Part shown: piece after piece, positions 15,276-24,375 of the stretch
How positions within the stretch are numbered: position 1 is the stretch's first letter
How the letters are laid out: each line of letters starts with the position of its first letter
DNA from: Thioclava electrotropha
GTDB taxonomy: Bacteria > Pseudomonadota > Alphaproteobacteria > Rhodobacterales > Rhodobacteraceae
DNA length: 64,000 bases
NCBI RefSeq assembly: GCF_002085925.2
Contig: NZ_CP053562.1
Span: 3,857,501 to 3,921,500, forward strand
Reading direction: 5' to 3'
Made by a program: the position numbers and the translations under genes
The notes under the pieces: model-generated
The model's database searches: none
What the model saw: only the letters and a program-made list of their open reading frames with translations
What the model was told of the DNA's origin: nothing

Positions 15276-17758
15276 GCCACCCACCTCTGCATAGCGGGCG
15301 CCCCGAGGAGACGATCGATGTCTATATCCGATGGCCACCGTGGCCCCGGCAAGACATCCCCCTGTGCGCCTGCAGCTCTGACCGCTTCAGCTTGAGCGCC
15401 GAGGTCGAAACAGTACACTGGCAGGCCGGTGGCGAGCGCCTCATGCGTGGTAAAGGAAAAGGTCTCCGGCCAGAGCGATGGGATCAGCCATCGCTCAATT
15501 CCGTACCGTGCGATCAGCATCTGCAAATCTGTGGGCTCAAACGGGCCGTGGACGTGGTTCGGCGCGCTCAAATGAAACCGCGGATCGAGACTTCCCAACA
15601 GGACCAGCCGCGCGCGACCGTCCGCAGCGAAGGTCCCACCTAAGGCCTCGACAACCGCGGCGCCTTTGTGGACGCCGATGTGGCCAAGCACGCCAAGAAC
15701 AGAGCCCGCGGCGCGGGCGCCTGCGTGGGGCCCCGTAGGCGGACGGATGAGAACTGCAGGCCGGACCACATGATGCGGTTTGCAGTCGAGCTTCTGCGCA
15801 ACGTCGGGGCGGGCCGAGGCCACAATCTCTGCGGAGCTGCGGGAGAATACTTGCAATCGCGTTGCGCTGGTCAGTGCCGCGCCCCACGCGCTTTCCCAGT
15901 CCGACAGATCGTCGGTTGAAGAGCGCTGAGACGGCTTTCGCGACATAGGCCGAGGGCCGTTGTATTCGGGGATCTCGCGCAAGCTGTTTGGCGCACGCAG
16001 GAGCGTGTAGGCCTCGCTCAGGGGCAAGTAGTCGTGAAACAGGATATCGAGCCGCTGCCCCGCGGATAGGTCCGTCAGCAACGCAGGAATCTCAAGTGGG
16101 TCCGGATGTCCGACGCCGCAGGAATAGATGACTTGGCGATCCGGCAGAAGCTTCAGCAGGGATAGCACCACCGCACGATCCATTGTCTCGATCGTGCTTA
16201 GACCGAACGGGTCGTGAAGCTCTATCGACCAGCGCACGGCACCACCGACGCGAAGGACGACGCCTCGCCGCCCGGCGCGAAGCTCCGAGGCGATTTCTTT
16301 GCGCAGCCACATTTCCGCCCCACCCCCGAGGGAATGTCCGAGCCATAACTTGATCGGCTCGCCTTGCAGCGCACCCGCTCGGGCTAGGGCGAGCGCGAAA
16401 CGCGGGGCCGCGAGCGGATCACTGGCGAGAAAACGATCAACGGCGCGCGGATAGCCTGGATAGCGCCTCTCGATCTTCGCCTGATTGGCATCCAGAAGCT
16501 TTCGCCGCGTCGCCGCACCGAAGGAGGCGCTACCGCGATGCTCAACGAAGAGCGAGCCGATCCCGATATGCCGCCCCCCGAGCCGCCCTACCTTCTGACA
16601 CCAATCTGTCTCTTCGCCGTAGCCACGCCCGAACACGGGATCGAACTGCGGGAACTTTGCAAGAAAGCGCGGTGCGAGCGCCATACAAAAGCCGATCCCT
16701 GTCGGCAGTTCGGCGCGCGCCTGCACCGGGTTCATGCGCGCGGCGACGGCGTCGATCTGATCGACGGCACCGGGCGGCAGATCGCTCCGCGCTCCGGCTG
16801 TCGGCACGGACAATATCTGCGCGTCATTCGACATTGGCGTAACGCTTGCGACCTGCGGATCGGAAAGCGGAGCAACAAGCCGCGACGCCCAGCCTGCAGG
16901 CACGAGGGCATCGGAATTCAGTAATACTACGGGGCGATCGGGAAAGCACCTGAGCGCCACCTCAAACCCGCGATTGACCGACGCGACAAAGCCGAGATTT
17001 GTGCCATTTTCCAGAAGCGTCACGTTCGCCCGACCGTCACACCAATTGCGTAGAAAAGGCCGCATCTCGGGATCGGTCGAGCGATCCTCGATCACGATCA
17101 GATGCCAGTCGAGATCGGTGTGCTGCACGACGCGGGCGAGCGCCTCGCGCAGCAGCGCCCGCGCGTTGAACACCGGCAACACGATCACGATCCCGGGGAA
17201 CGTGGGCGGCTCAGTCGGCGACGAGCCGCGGAGAAGGTCGGACGGCAGGGTCACGCCCCGCGACAGCCCCACGAAACCGAGCGCGGATTTCACGCGAATC
17301 CCCGCGGCACCGTCGTCGTGGTTTCGCCAGCGCCAGATATCGCGAGCATGCCGGGCGATTCGCCACAGGAACACCGGGGCGAGGCGCAGCTTCCCCCATG
17401 CGAGGCGAACCCTGCCGATCGGCGGCAAAACCCAGCTTTCCTCACCCTGCCCATCGGCATCCGTATCGGGAATGGCCAGTTCCACCTTGTCGGGCCAGAA
17501 AGGCACGTCAAAGGCGAACTTCGCCGACCCGGAAGGATCGGCCTCGAGCGCGCAGCGCTGCGCCACGCCCCCCAGGCGTAAAATCACCTCGCGCGCATCG
17601 ATTCGGCCTTCGAGACGAAGGCGGTTGCCTCGGAAATCGTAGCGCGTGACTTGCACCCGCCGGGCCGCCGCGCGCGGCCCCAGATCCGGCACCCTCCGCG
17701 AAATCCGGAGATTCGCATCCACATATCGCTGAAAGACCCGGAAAATTCTGCCAAGCAC
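15272..17758 (-). CDS. Two-domain glycosyltransferase (GT2 plus GT4-like)
   Basis: An 828-residue protein. Residues about 190-430 form a GT2 (GT-A) domain: IVIVLPVFNARALLREAL, a nucleotide-sugar segment VIEDRSTD, the DXD-like VVLLNSDALVP, and GRGYGEETDWCQKVGRLGG. Residues about 465-810 form a second transferase-like GT-B domain ending in LIPSLWPETFSFTTHEALATG, the GT4 donor-binding region. The N-terminal 170 residues carry basic and aromatic sequence of unclear role. Two catalytic modules in one chain suggest that it builds a repeating disaccharide. It is coupled by ATGA to the sulfotransferase, so the polymer is likely sulfated. It is the first gene after tRNA-Trp in the minus direction. Confidence 0.8.
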   Translation of the reverse strand: MLGRIFRVFQRYVDANLRISRRVPDLGPRAAARRVQVTRYDFRGNRLRLEGRIDAREVILRLGGVAQRCALEADPSGSAKFAFDVPFWPDKVELAIPDTDADGQGEESWVLPPIGRVRLAWGKLRLAPVFLWRIARHARDIWRWRNHDDGAAGIRVKSALGFVGLSRGVTLPSDLLRGSSPTEPPTFPGIVIVLPVFNARALLREALARVVQHTDLDWHLIVIEDRSTDPEMRPFLRNWCDGRANVTLLENGTNLGFVASVNRGFEVALRCFPDRPVVLLNSDALVPAGWASRLVAPLSDPQVASVTPMSNDAQILSVPTAGARSDLPPGAVDQIDAVAARMNPVQARAELPTGIGFCMALAPRFLAKFPQFDPVFGRGYGEETDWCQKVGRLGGRHIGIGSLFVEHRGSASFGAATRRKLLDANQAKIERRYPGYPRAVDRFLASDPLAAPRFALALARAGALQGEPIKLWLGHSLGGGAEMWLRKEIASELRAGRRGVVLRVGGAVRWSIELHDPFGLSTIETMDRAVVLSLLKLLPDRQVIYSCGVGHPDPLEIPALLTDLSAGQRLDILFHDYLPLSEAYTLLRAPNSLREIPEYNGPRPMSRKPSQRSSTDDLSDWESAWGAALTSATRLQVFSRSSAEIVASARPDVAQKLDCKPHHVVRPAVLIRPPTGPHAGARAAGSVLGVLGHIGVHKGAAVVEALGGTFAADGRARLVLLGSLDPRFHLSAPNHVHGPFEPTDLQMLIARYGIERWLIPSLWPETFSFTTHEALATGLPVYCFDLGAQAEAVRAAGAQGDVLPGPRWPSDIDIDRLLGAPAMQRWVA

Positions 17759-17849
17759 GACGGTTCCTCGCGACAGCGCCCAAAACCGGCGTCAGAGGAC
17801 GCCACTTCGGGAACGTTACGCGAACGAACGTAAATTTTCAGGAAACGGC

Positions 17850-17925
17850 TGGCAGGGGCAGAGGGACTCGAACCCGCGACCCTCGGTTTTGGAGACCGAT
17901 GCTCTACCAACTGAGCTATACCCCT
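17850..17925 (-). tRNA. tRNA-Trp (CCA anticodon)
   Basis: A 76-base tRNA with encoded CCA end. The acceptor stem AGGGGTA/TGCCCCT pairs fully with one G-U. The D-arm AGCTCAGTTGGTAGAGC, anticodon loop CTCCAAA with anticodon CCA, and T-arm GGGTTCGAGTCCC are all canonical. The gene lies in the same direction as tuf and secE, the position tRNA-Trp has in many alphaproteobacteria, but 15 kb separates it from secE here. Confidence 0.97.
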
Positions 17926-18087
17926 AGGCCGTGGCGTGGGTGCTAAAGTCTCACGCGACCGAAATCAAGTGCCTTTCCACCGATCTTTCGCATTTCCCCG
18001 CCGAAGAAATCGCCGTGGAACGCATGCCGGGGGCAGATCGTTTTTCTTCCGAACCTGCGCAAGCTGCGCCTTAGGAAAGGAAAGCAA

Positions 18088-18648
18088 ATGCCCAAGATTA
18101 CCGAAGCCCGTATTCTGATCATGGCCACCAACGGTTTCGAGCAAGCCGAGTTGACCGTTCCGCGCGAGAAGCTGACCGACGCTGGCGCGCAAATTGACCT
18201 CGCCTCTCTCGATGGTGAAGACATTCGCGGCTGGGACGAGACCGACTGGGGCGAGACCGTTTCGGTCCAATGCAAGATCTCCGACGTCGTCGCCTCCAAC
18301 TACGATGCGATCGTTCTCCCCGGCGGTCAGATCAATCCAGACCTTCTTCGTGTCGAGAAAAGCGCACTGGACTTGCTGCGCAGCTTCTACGACCAAGGCA
18401 AGGTGGTCGCCGCGATCTGCCACGCGCCGTGGCTCCTGATCGAGACCGGCATCGCCAAAGGGCGCAAGATGACCTCGTATCATTCGGTGCGCACCGATGT
18501 CGAAAACGCCGGCGGCGACTGGGTGAACGAATCCGTGGTGTCCGACAATGGCGTCGTCACGTCGCGCAACCCGAACGATCTGGACGATTTCGTCGCCAAG
18601 ATCATCGAAGAGATTCAGGAAGGCCGCCACATGCGCGAGGCCGCCTGA
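18088..18648 (+). CDS. DJ-1/PfpI-family protein (YhbO-like deglycase/peptidase fold)
   Basis: A 186-residue protein of normal PfpI length, with a GGAAAG site before the ATG. It shows NGFEQAEL (Glu18 in the active-site triad), DAIVLPGGQINPDLL and the nucleophile elbow AAICHAPWLLIE with Cys111. Members are putative intracellular proteases or deglycases that respond to stress. Some annotations call them general stress proteins. Substrate is not evident. It is divergent from tRNA-Trp, and zntB is convergent 10 bases downstream. Confidence 0.9.
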   Translation: MPKITEARILIMATNGFEQAELTVPREKLTDAGAQIDLASLDGEDIRGWDETDWGETVSVQCKISDVVASNYDAIVLPGGQINPDLLRVEKSALDLLRSFYDQGKVVAAICHAPWLLIETGIAKGRKMTSYHSVRTDVENAGGDWVNESVVSDNGVVTSRNPNDLDDFVAKIIEEIQEGRHMREAA

Positions 18649-18658
18649 TCTCGAGAGA

Positions 18659-19645
18659 CTATCGCTTCCTGCGCTTCGAATAGAGGCGCAGGAGGCCCAT
18701 GACCATCAACTGCGCGGCGACGATCACCACGCAGACAATTACCAAATAATTAAACGCATTGTGGGAGTTCAGCCCCGGCATCCCGCCGAGATTGACCCCG
18801 AACAGACCGGTGAGAAACCCGAGCGGCAGGAAGATCGTGGAGACGACCGACAGCACGAAGGTGTTGCGGTTGACCCGGTCCGAGAGTTGGCTCGACAGTT
18901 CTTCGCGAAGCACCTGCGCCTGATCGCGCAGCTCGTCCATATCTTCCGAAATCCGCGTCATCTTCAGCGCTTCTTCCTCGATCTCGCGCCGCGTGACCTC
19001 GTCGATGATCGGGCTCTCCGCCTGTGTCAGACGGATCAACGCCTCGCGTTGCGGCGCGAGGTACCGCCGCGCCGCGATCACCTGCAGCCGCAAATCCAGA
19101 ACGTCGTGGCGCATGTGATCGGCCTGCCCGCCATAGACCTGATCTTCCAGCGCCTCGGCGCGCTCGTCCAACTCGGTCTGGAACACCCCGATATTGCCGA
19201 CGATATCCTCGGTCAGTCGCACGAGGAAGGTTCCCGCATCGCTGGGCCCTTTGCCGTCGCGGATCGCCGCATTCATCCCTTCGATCGCGCGCACCCGCTT
19301 GCGCGAAATCGTCAGGATGCGCTGCCGGTCGAGATACATCCGCAGCGAGACCATATCTTCGGGGTCTTCGCCCTCGTTGAAGTTGATCGCGCGCAGGATC
19401 ACCAGAAGTCCTTCGCCGATCTGGCTCATACGCGGGCGCGTGTCGACGTCGAGCAAGGCCTCCACCGCCTGCGGGTCGAGGTAATCCAGCTCTTCGCGAA
19501 TCCAGCGCTGCGCCTGCGGATGCGTCCCGTCCAGATGCGCCCAAGCGAGCCGCTCGTCCCGCAACGCCTCGACGATATCGGCAGGCCCGTCGGGATCGGG
19601 CGCCCCCGACAGGATATGCGAGAAGAGGATCGGGCTGTTGGTCAT
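18659..19645 (-). CDS. zntB: ZntB-type CorA-family metal transporter
   Basis: A 328-residue CorA superfamily protein. The long helical N-terminal domain (about 1-265, with heptad-rich regions such as DLRLQVIAARRYLAPQREAL) is followed by two membrane helices at the C-terminus. The first ends in the signature GLFGVNLGG, the GxN motif, which reads GVN here. The second is VIVCVVIVAAQLMVMGLL. ZntB-like proteins move zinc or related cations. The exact metal and direction are not readable. A GGAGCCCGG site precedes the ATG. Confidence 0.88.
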   Translation of the reverse strand: MTNSPILFSHILSGAPDPDGPADIVEALRDERLAWAHLDGTHPQAQRWIREELDYLDPQAVEALLDVDTRPRMSQIGEGLLVILRAINFNEGEDPEDMVSLRMYLDRQRILTISRKRVRAIEGMNAAIRDGKGPSDAGTFLVRLTEDIVGNIGVFQTELDERAEALEDQVYGGQADHMRHDVLDLRLQVIAARRYLAPQREALIRLTQAESPIIDEVTRREIEEEALKMTRISEDMDELRDQAQVLREELSSQLSDRVNRNTFVLSVVSTIFLPLGFLTGLFGVNLGGMPGLNSHNAFNYLVIVCVVIVAAQLMVMGLLRLYSKRRKR

Positions 19646-19715
19646 CCGGGCTCCGGGAGAGTTCGTCGCGTTGCCCAGAGCCTAGCGTCGTTGCGCGCAG
19701 CGGCAAGCCTCTCGC

Positions 19716-20384
19716 TCAAGGCGCGTGTTCGGCCAGCGCCGCGACATCACCCGCTTCCAGCGCCGGAAGCGCCCTCTGGATCGCTTCGACCGGCCAGTCC
19801 CACCACGCCAGATCGAGCAATCGTGCAATCTCATCGGGGTTGAACCGGGACCGCACCACGCGCGCCGGATTGCCCGCGACGATGGCAAAGGGCGGCACAT
19901 CCTGCGCGACAACCGAGCCAGCCGCCACGATCGCCCCCGCCCCGATGCGCACACCGGGCATCACCATCGCATTGAAGCCGAGCCAGACATCCGGCCCGAT
20001 CACGGTGTTGCCGATCGCGGCATTCTCCTCGAGATATTTCCCGGCCGTCTCCATGTCGAAAATCCGAAACGGATAGGTGGTGATCCCGCCCATCGGGTGA
20101 TTGGCCGACGCGGTGATGAAGCGCACTCCATGCGCGATCTGCGCGAAAGCCCCGATCACCAGCCGCTCGGGGCAGCCGGGATAAAGGTAAGGCGCCAGCT
20201 CCGCCGCCGCGTCCGTCACGGGGGCAAGCGGGCTGTAATAGGCATAGCGACCGACCTCGATATTGAGATGATCGATCACCGCCTGCAGAAACACAGTCGG
20301 TTCATGCGGGGTGCCATCGGGCAGCAGGACAGGATTGCGGGTATCGGGCGCAGGAAAGCGCCGCGGCAGCGGATGGGCAGACAT
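19716..20384 (-). CDS. CatB-related O-acetyltransferase (left-handed beta-helix)
   Basis: A 222-residue hexapeptide-repeat acyltransferase. It carries the xenobiotic acetyltransferase pattern: GAFAQIAHGVRFITASANHPMGGITTYPF, with the catalytic His in ANHP (quoted in part: ITASANHPMGG), followed by hexad repeats NTVIGPDVWLG, VMPGVRIGAGAIVAAGSVV and the closing AIVAGNPARVV. Family members transfer acetyl from acetyl-CoA to hydroxyls of antibiotics or sugars. A sugar substrate is plausible given the nearby polysaccharide genes, but nothing shows it. The gene stands alone between zntB and the hydrolase. Confidence 0.85.
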   Translation of the reverse strand: MSAHPLPRRFPAPDTRNPVLLPDGTPHEPTVFLQAVIDHLNIEVGRYAYYSPLAPVTDAAAELAPYLYPGCPERLVIGAFAQIAHGVRFITASANHPMGGITTYPFRIFDMETAGKYLEENAAIGNTVIGPDVWLGFNAMVMPGVRIGAGAIVAAGSVVAQDVPPFAIVAGNPARVVRSRFNPDEIARLLDLAWWDWPVEAIQRALPALEAGDVAALAEHAP

Positions 20385-20507
20385 GGAGAGACCTCTCTCG
20401 ATCAGAGTTTCAGGGAAACGGGATCAGAAAAGGGTCTTGTCCATCGGAGCCTCCATCATGCGCTTCATCAGTCTAGCGCAAGCGACGGGGCCGCGCCAGC
20501 CGCCCGC

Positions 20508-21392
20508 TTACAGCTTGCGCGCAAGCCAGCCCTTCACCGCCTCCGCGATCTGCTCCGCCGCCTCCGGGTCGAGGTGGAAATGGTGGTCGCCCGCGATCTC
20601 GTTGCTCTCGTAATCGGCGATGAGCTCGCCCCCCCACTGCGCCAGCTCCGCCGTGCCCTCGCGCTGCGCCCGGATCCCGTCCCCGGCCCAGATGTTAAGG
20701 ACCGGCGCCCGGATCGCCCGCAGCACCGCCTCCACATCGTCGCGGTCGAGCTTCACCGCCGAGCTCGCGAACAGCCGCCGGTCGCCGCGCAGATGCCAGC
20801 CCTCCGGACCTTCTTCCAGCGCACGCTCCGCCAGCGCCTCGGCCACCGCGCGCGCATTGCCCTGCCCCGCGCGGCGCGCGATATAGTCCTCACGCGTCGG
20901 GAAACTGCGCGCGGGCCGCGCCGCCTGCGTTGGCACCTCGGTCAGATAGGCGCGCAGGGTTGTGACGAAATCCTGCGCCACCGGCTCGGGGACCAGCGAA
21001 TCGAGCGCGATGACCCCGCGCACCCGCTCCGGCATCGCCGCCGCCAGCAGCGCCGAGATATTGGCGCCGCGCGAATGGCCCAGCAGCACGCAGTCCTCCC
21101 AGCCCAGAGCGTCGAGCACCCGCTGGATCTGCGGCAGGTCGTCCCAGATATTGTAGCTCGCATGGGCCGCGCGATGCCCGCTCAGGCCCTGCCCGCTCAG
21201 ATCGAGCGCGACGACGTGGCAACCCTCGAGCCGCGGCGCGAGCGCGGCAAAGCTGTCCGCATGATCCATCCAGCCATGCAGTGCCAAGACCGGAAGACCG
21301 TCCTCGGGCCCCCAGGCCCGCCCAGAGATCCGCAGCCCGTCCACATCCCAATGGCACTCGCGTGCCGCAGTTGCCTCTGCCATGTCCCGCAT
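20508..21392 (-). CDS. Alpha/beta hydrolase
   Basis: A 294-residue alpha/beta-hydrolase-fold protein. The oxyanion motif VLALHGWMDH is at about 35-44, the nucleophile elbow LLGHSRGANIS holds the catalytic Ser (about 110), and the C-terminal catalytic His lies in GDHHFHLD (about 267-274). The acid residue is probably in the LNIWAGDGIRAQ region. Substrate is unknown. An earlier in-frame start (MRDMAEA versus MAEA, 9 bases apart) cannot be resolved by eye. It is followed at a distance by the CatB-like gene and preceded by the tuf terminator. Confidence 0.85.
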   Translation of the reverse strand: MRDMAEATAARECHWDVDGLRISGRAWGPEDGLPVLALHGWMDHADSFAALAPRLEGCHVVALDLSGQGLSGHRAAHASYNIWDDLPQIQRVLDALGWEDCVLLGHSRGANISALLAAAMPERVRGVIALDSLVPEPVAQDFVTTLRAYLTEVPTQAARPARSFPTREDYIARRAGQGNARAVAEALAERALEEGPEGWHLRGDRRLFASSAVKLDRDDVEAVLRAIRAPVLNIWAGDGIRAQREGTAELAQWGGELIADYESNEIAGDHHFHLDPEAAEQIAEAVKGWLARKL

Positions 21393-21477
21393 CCTCCCCC
21401 ATGGTCCGCCCTGCAGAAGACCTAGCGCGACACGCCCGCGATTACGACCACCCGCACAGGCCCTTCACGCAAAGCAA

Positions 21478-21512
21478 AAGGGCCGCCCAACCGGGCGGCC
21501 CTTCGCAAATCG
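21478..21512 (-). terminator. Rho-independent terminator after tuf
   Basis: A perfect 11-bp stem (AAGGGCCGCCC at 21478-21488 and GGGCGGCCCTT at 21493-21503) with a 4-base loop lies 24 bases past the tuf stop. On the minus strand it is followed by TTTTGCTTT. The symmetric tails mean it could work in both directions. Confidence 0.9.
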
Positions 21513-21526
21513 CTATGATCCGAGGA

Positions 21527-22702
<1,176 letters not shown>

Positions 22703-22869
22703 CTCGCGGGGCGCCTCTGGTTAGGGGGCCGCTAGCAGCGAGCCCGAGTCAATATCGCGCGCTACCTATTGCGCTGGCGGGGAAAAATCAAGCCCGGAAT
22801 GCAGGGTTTCCCCTGTCTGTGTTCGCGGTTTCGCTTGGGCAGCGACCGGCACCGCACTACCATCTCTTC

Positions 22870-24243
22870 ATGGATTACGCTGCGACAGACGACACCCACC
22901 GCCTTCCGGCCCGCGCGCCCCTTGCCGAGCATCCGCTGGGCATCTTCGCGAGCTTCCGCGCCGCGCGGCGCAACCTGTTGGAAATCATACCGGAACTGGC
23001 GACCCATGCACCGATCATCTCGGGCAATACCGGGGCGCGCTGGCATATGGTGATGGACCCCGACAGCCTGCGCCACATCCTCAAGACACGCGTCGAGGAT
23101 TATCCGAAATCGGTGGTGACCAAACTCATTCTCGGCCCTGCCGTAGGGGAAGGGCTGTTCGTCGCAGAAGGGGCCGAATGGCGCTGGCAGCGCCGCGCCG
23201 CCTCTCCGGTCTTCGCCGCGCGCAACATGGAGGCGCTCGCCCCCGTCATGGGCGCCGCAGCGGAGGCCTCTGCCGCACGCATCAGCACCGCCGCCGATAC
23301 CGGCCGCGCGGTGGACCTGCATCAGGAAATGGTGGCCGCGACCTTCGAGGTGATCTCGGACGTGACCTTCTCCGGCGACGAGGGTTTCGACCGCGCCGCG
23401 ATCCATCGGGCGATCGACGCCTATATCGCGCAGACGGCGAAGGTCTCGCTTCTCGACCTCTTCGCCCTGCCCGCCTGGGTGCCGCGCCCGCATCGGGTGA
23501 TCTCCTCGGGCGTCGTGCGCGACCTCAAGCGCCATGCCGACCGCGCGATCGAGGCCCGGCGCGCGGGCGAGGCGAAAGCGGTGCCCGACCTTCTGGACCT
23601 GCTCGACGGCGCGCAGGACCCCGAAACCGGCCGCGAGATGAGCCCTGCCGAGCTGCGCGACAACCTGCTGACCTTCATCGTCGCAGGCCACGAGACGACC
23701 GCTCTGACGCTCGCCTGGGCGCTCTACCTCTGCGCTTTCGACCCCGAGGTGCAGCAGGCCGCCCGCAGCGAGGCGCAGGCCGCGCTCGGCGCGCGCGCGG
23801 CGACCGTCGACGACCTCCCCCGCATGCCCCTCATCGCGCAGATCGTGAACGAGAGCCTGCGCCTCTACCCGCCTGCGGGCTTCCTGTCGCGCACGGCGCG
23901 CAAACCCGAAACGCTTCTGGGGCGCGAGGTGCGCGCGGGCGACACGGTGATGCTGCCGATCTACGCGCTCCACCGCCACCACGCGCTGTGGGACGACCCG
24001 CATGCCTTCCGCCCGGACCGTTTCGCCAATCCGACGCATGACCGCTTCGCCTTCCTGCCCTTCGGGGCCGGGCCACGGATCTGCATCGGCGCGGGCTTCG
24101 CGATGCAGGAGGCACAGATCATCCTCGCCACGCTCCTCGCCCGGTTCCGCTTCACCGCCGTGCCGGGACGCGAGCCTGTGCCGGAGATGATCCTGACGAC
24201 ACGCCCCAAGGGCGGCATCTGGCTGACAGCGGAGCGCGCGTGA
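22870..24243 (+). CDS. Cytochrome P450
   Basis: A 457-residue P450. The ATG at 22870 gives the normal family length, but its ribosome-binding site is weak. The I-helix reads AGHETTALT (about 280-288), the K-helix ExxR is ESLRLYPP, the PERF-like segment is FRPDRFANP and the heme-thiolate loop is FLPFGAGPRICIGAGFA with the axial Cys. It is a soluble bacterial monooxygenase with no membrane anchor. Redox partners are not nearby, and substrate is unknown. It is divergent from tuf with a 167-base gap and followed by a pair of hairpins before the convergent parC. Confidence 0.92.
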   Translation: MDYAATDDTHRLPARAPLAEHPLGIFASFRAARRNLLEIIPELATHAPIISGNTGARWHMVMDPDSLRHILKTRVEDYPKSVVTKLILGPAVGEGLFVAEGAEWRWQRRAASPVFAARNMEALAPVMGAAAEASAARISTAADTGRAVDLHQEMVAATFEVISDVTFSGDEGFDRAAIHRAIDAYIAQTAKVSLLDLFALPAWVPRPHRVISSGVVRDLKRHADRAIEARRAGEAKAVPDLLDLLDGAQDPETGREMSPAELRDNLLTFIVAGHETTALTLAWALYLCAFDPEVQQAARSEAQAALGARAATVDDLPRMPLIAQIVNESLRLYPPAGFLSRTARKPETLLGREVRAGDTVMLPIYALHRHHALWDDPHAFRPDRFANPTHDRFAFLPFGAGPRICIGAGFAMQEAQIILATLLARFRFTAVPGREPVPEMILTTRPKGGIWLTAERA

Positions 24244-24270
24244 CGGGCGCGCGCAAACACGCGCCCTTCG

Positions 24271-24336
24271 CCTTGGCAAAAATATCCCGGGGGTGAATTG
24301 CCCGACAGGGCAAGAGGGGGCAGCGCCCCCTGCCGG
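24271..24336. repeat. Dispersed intergenic repeat (AAATATCCC type), copy A
   Basis: The stretch begins CCTTGGCAAAAATATCCCGG and then folds into two adjacent hairpins: TTGCCC/GGGCAA (24298-24313) and AGGGGGC/GCCCCCT (24315-24331). The CTTGG..AAATATCCC start is shared with three other gaps in this window. It sits between convergent cytochrome P450 and parC and may also work as a terminator for both. Confidence 0.6.
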
Positions 24337-24375
24337 ATCGCCCGGGCCTGCCCGGACGATCCCTCAGGCAAAGCC

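Noticed and set aside
17850..17925. tRNA-Trp as a proven integration site
   Set aside because: No integrase, no duplicated tRNA 3' end near 2701-2949, and no mobile genes between. Only the position suggests it.
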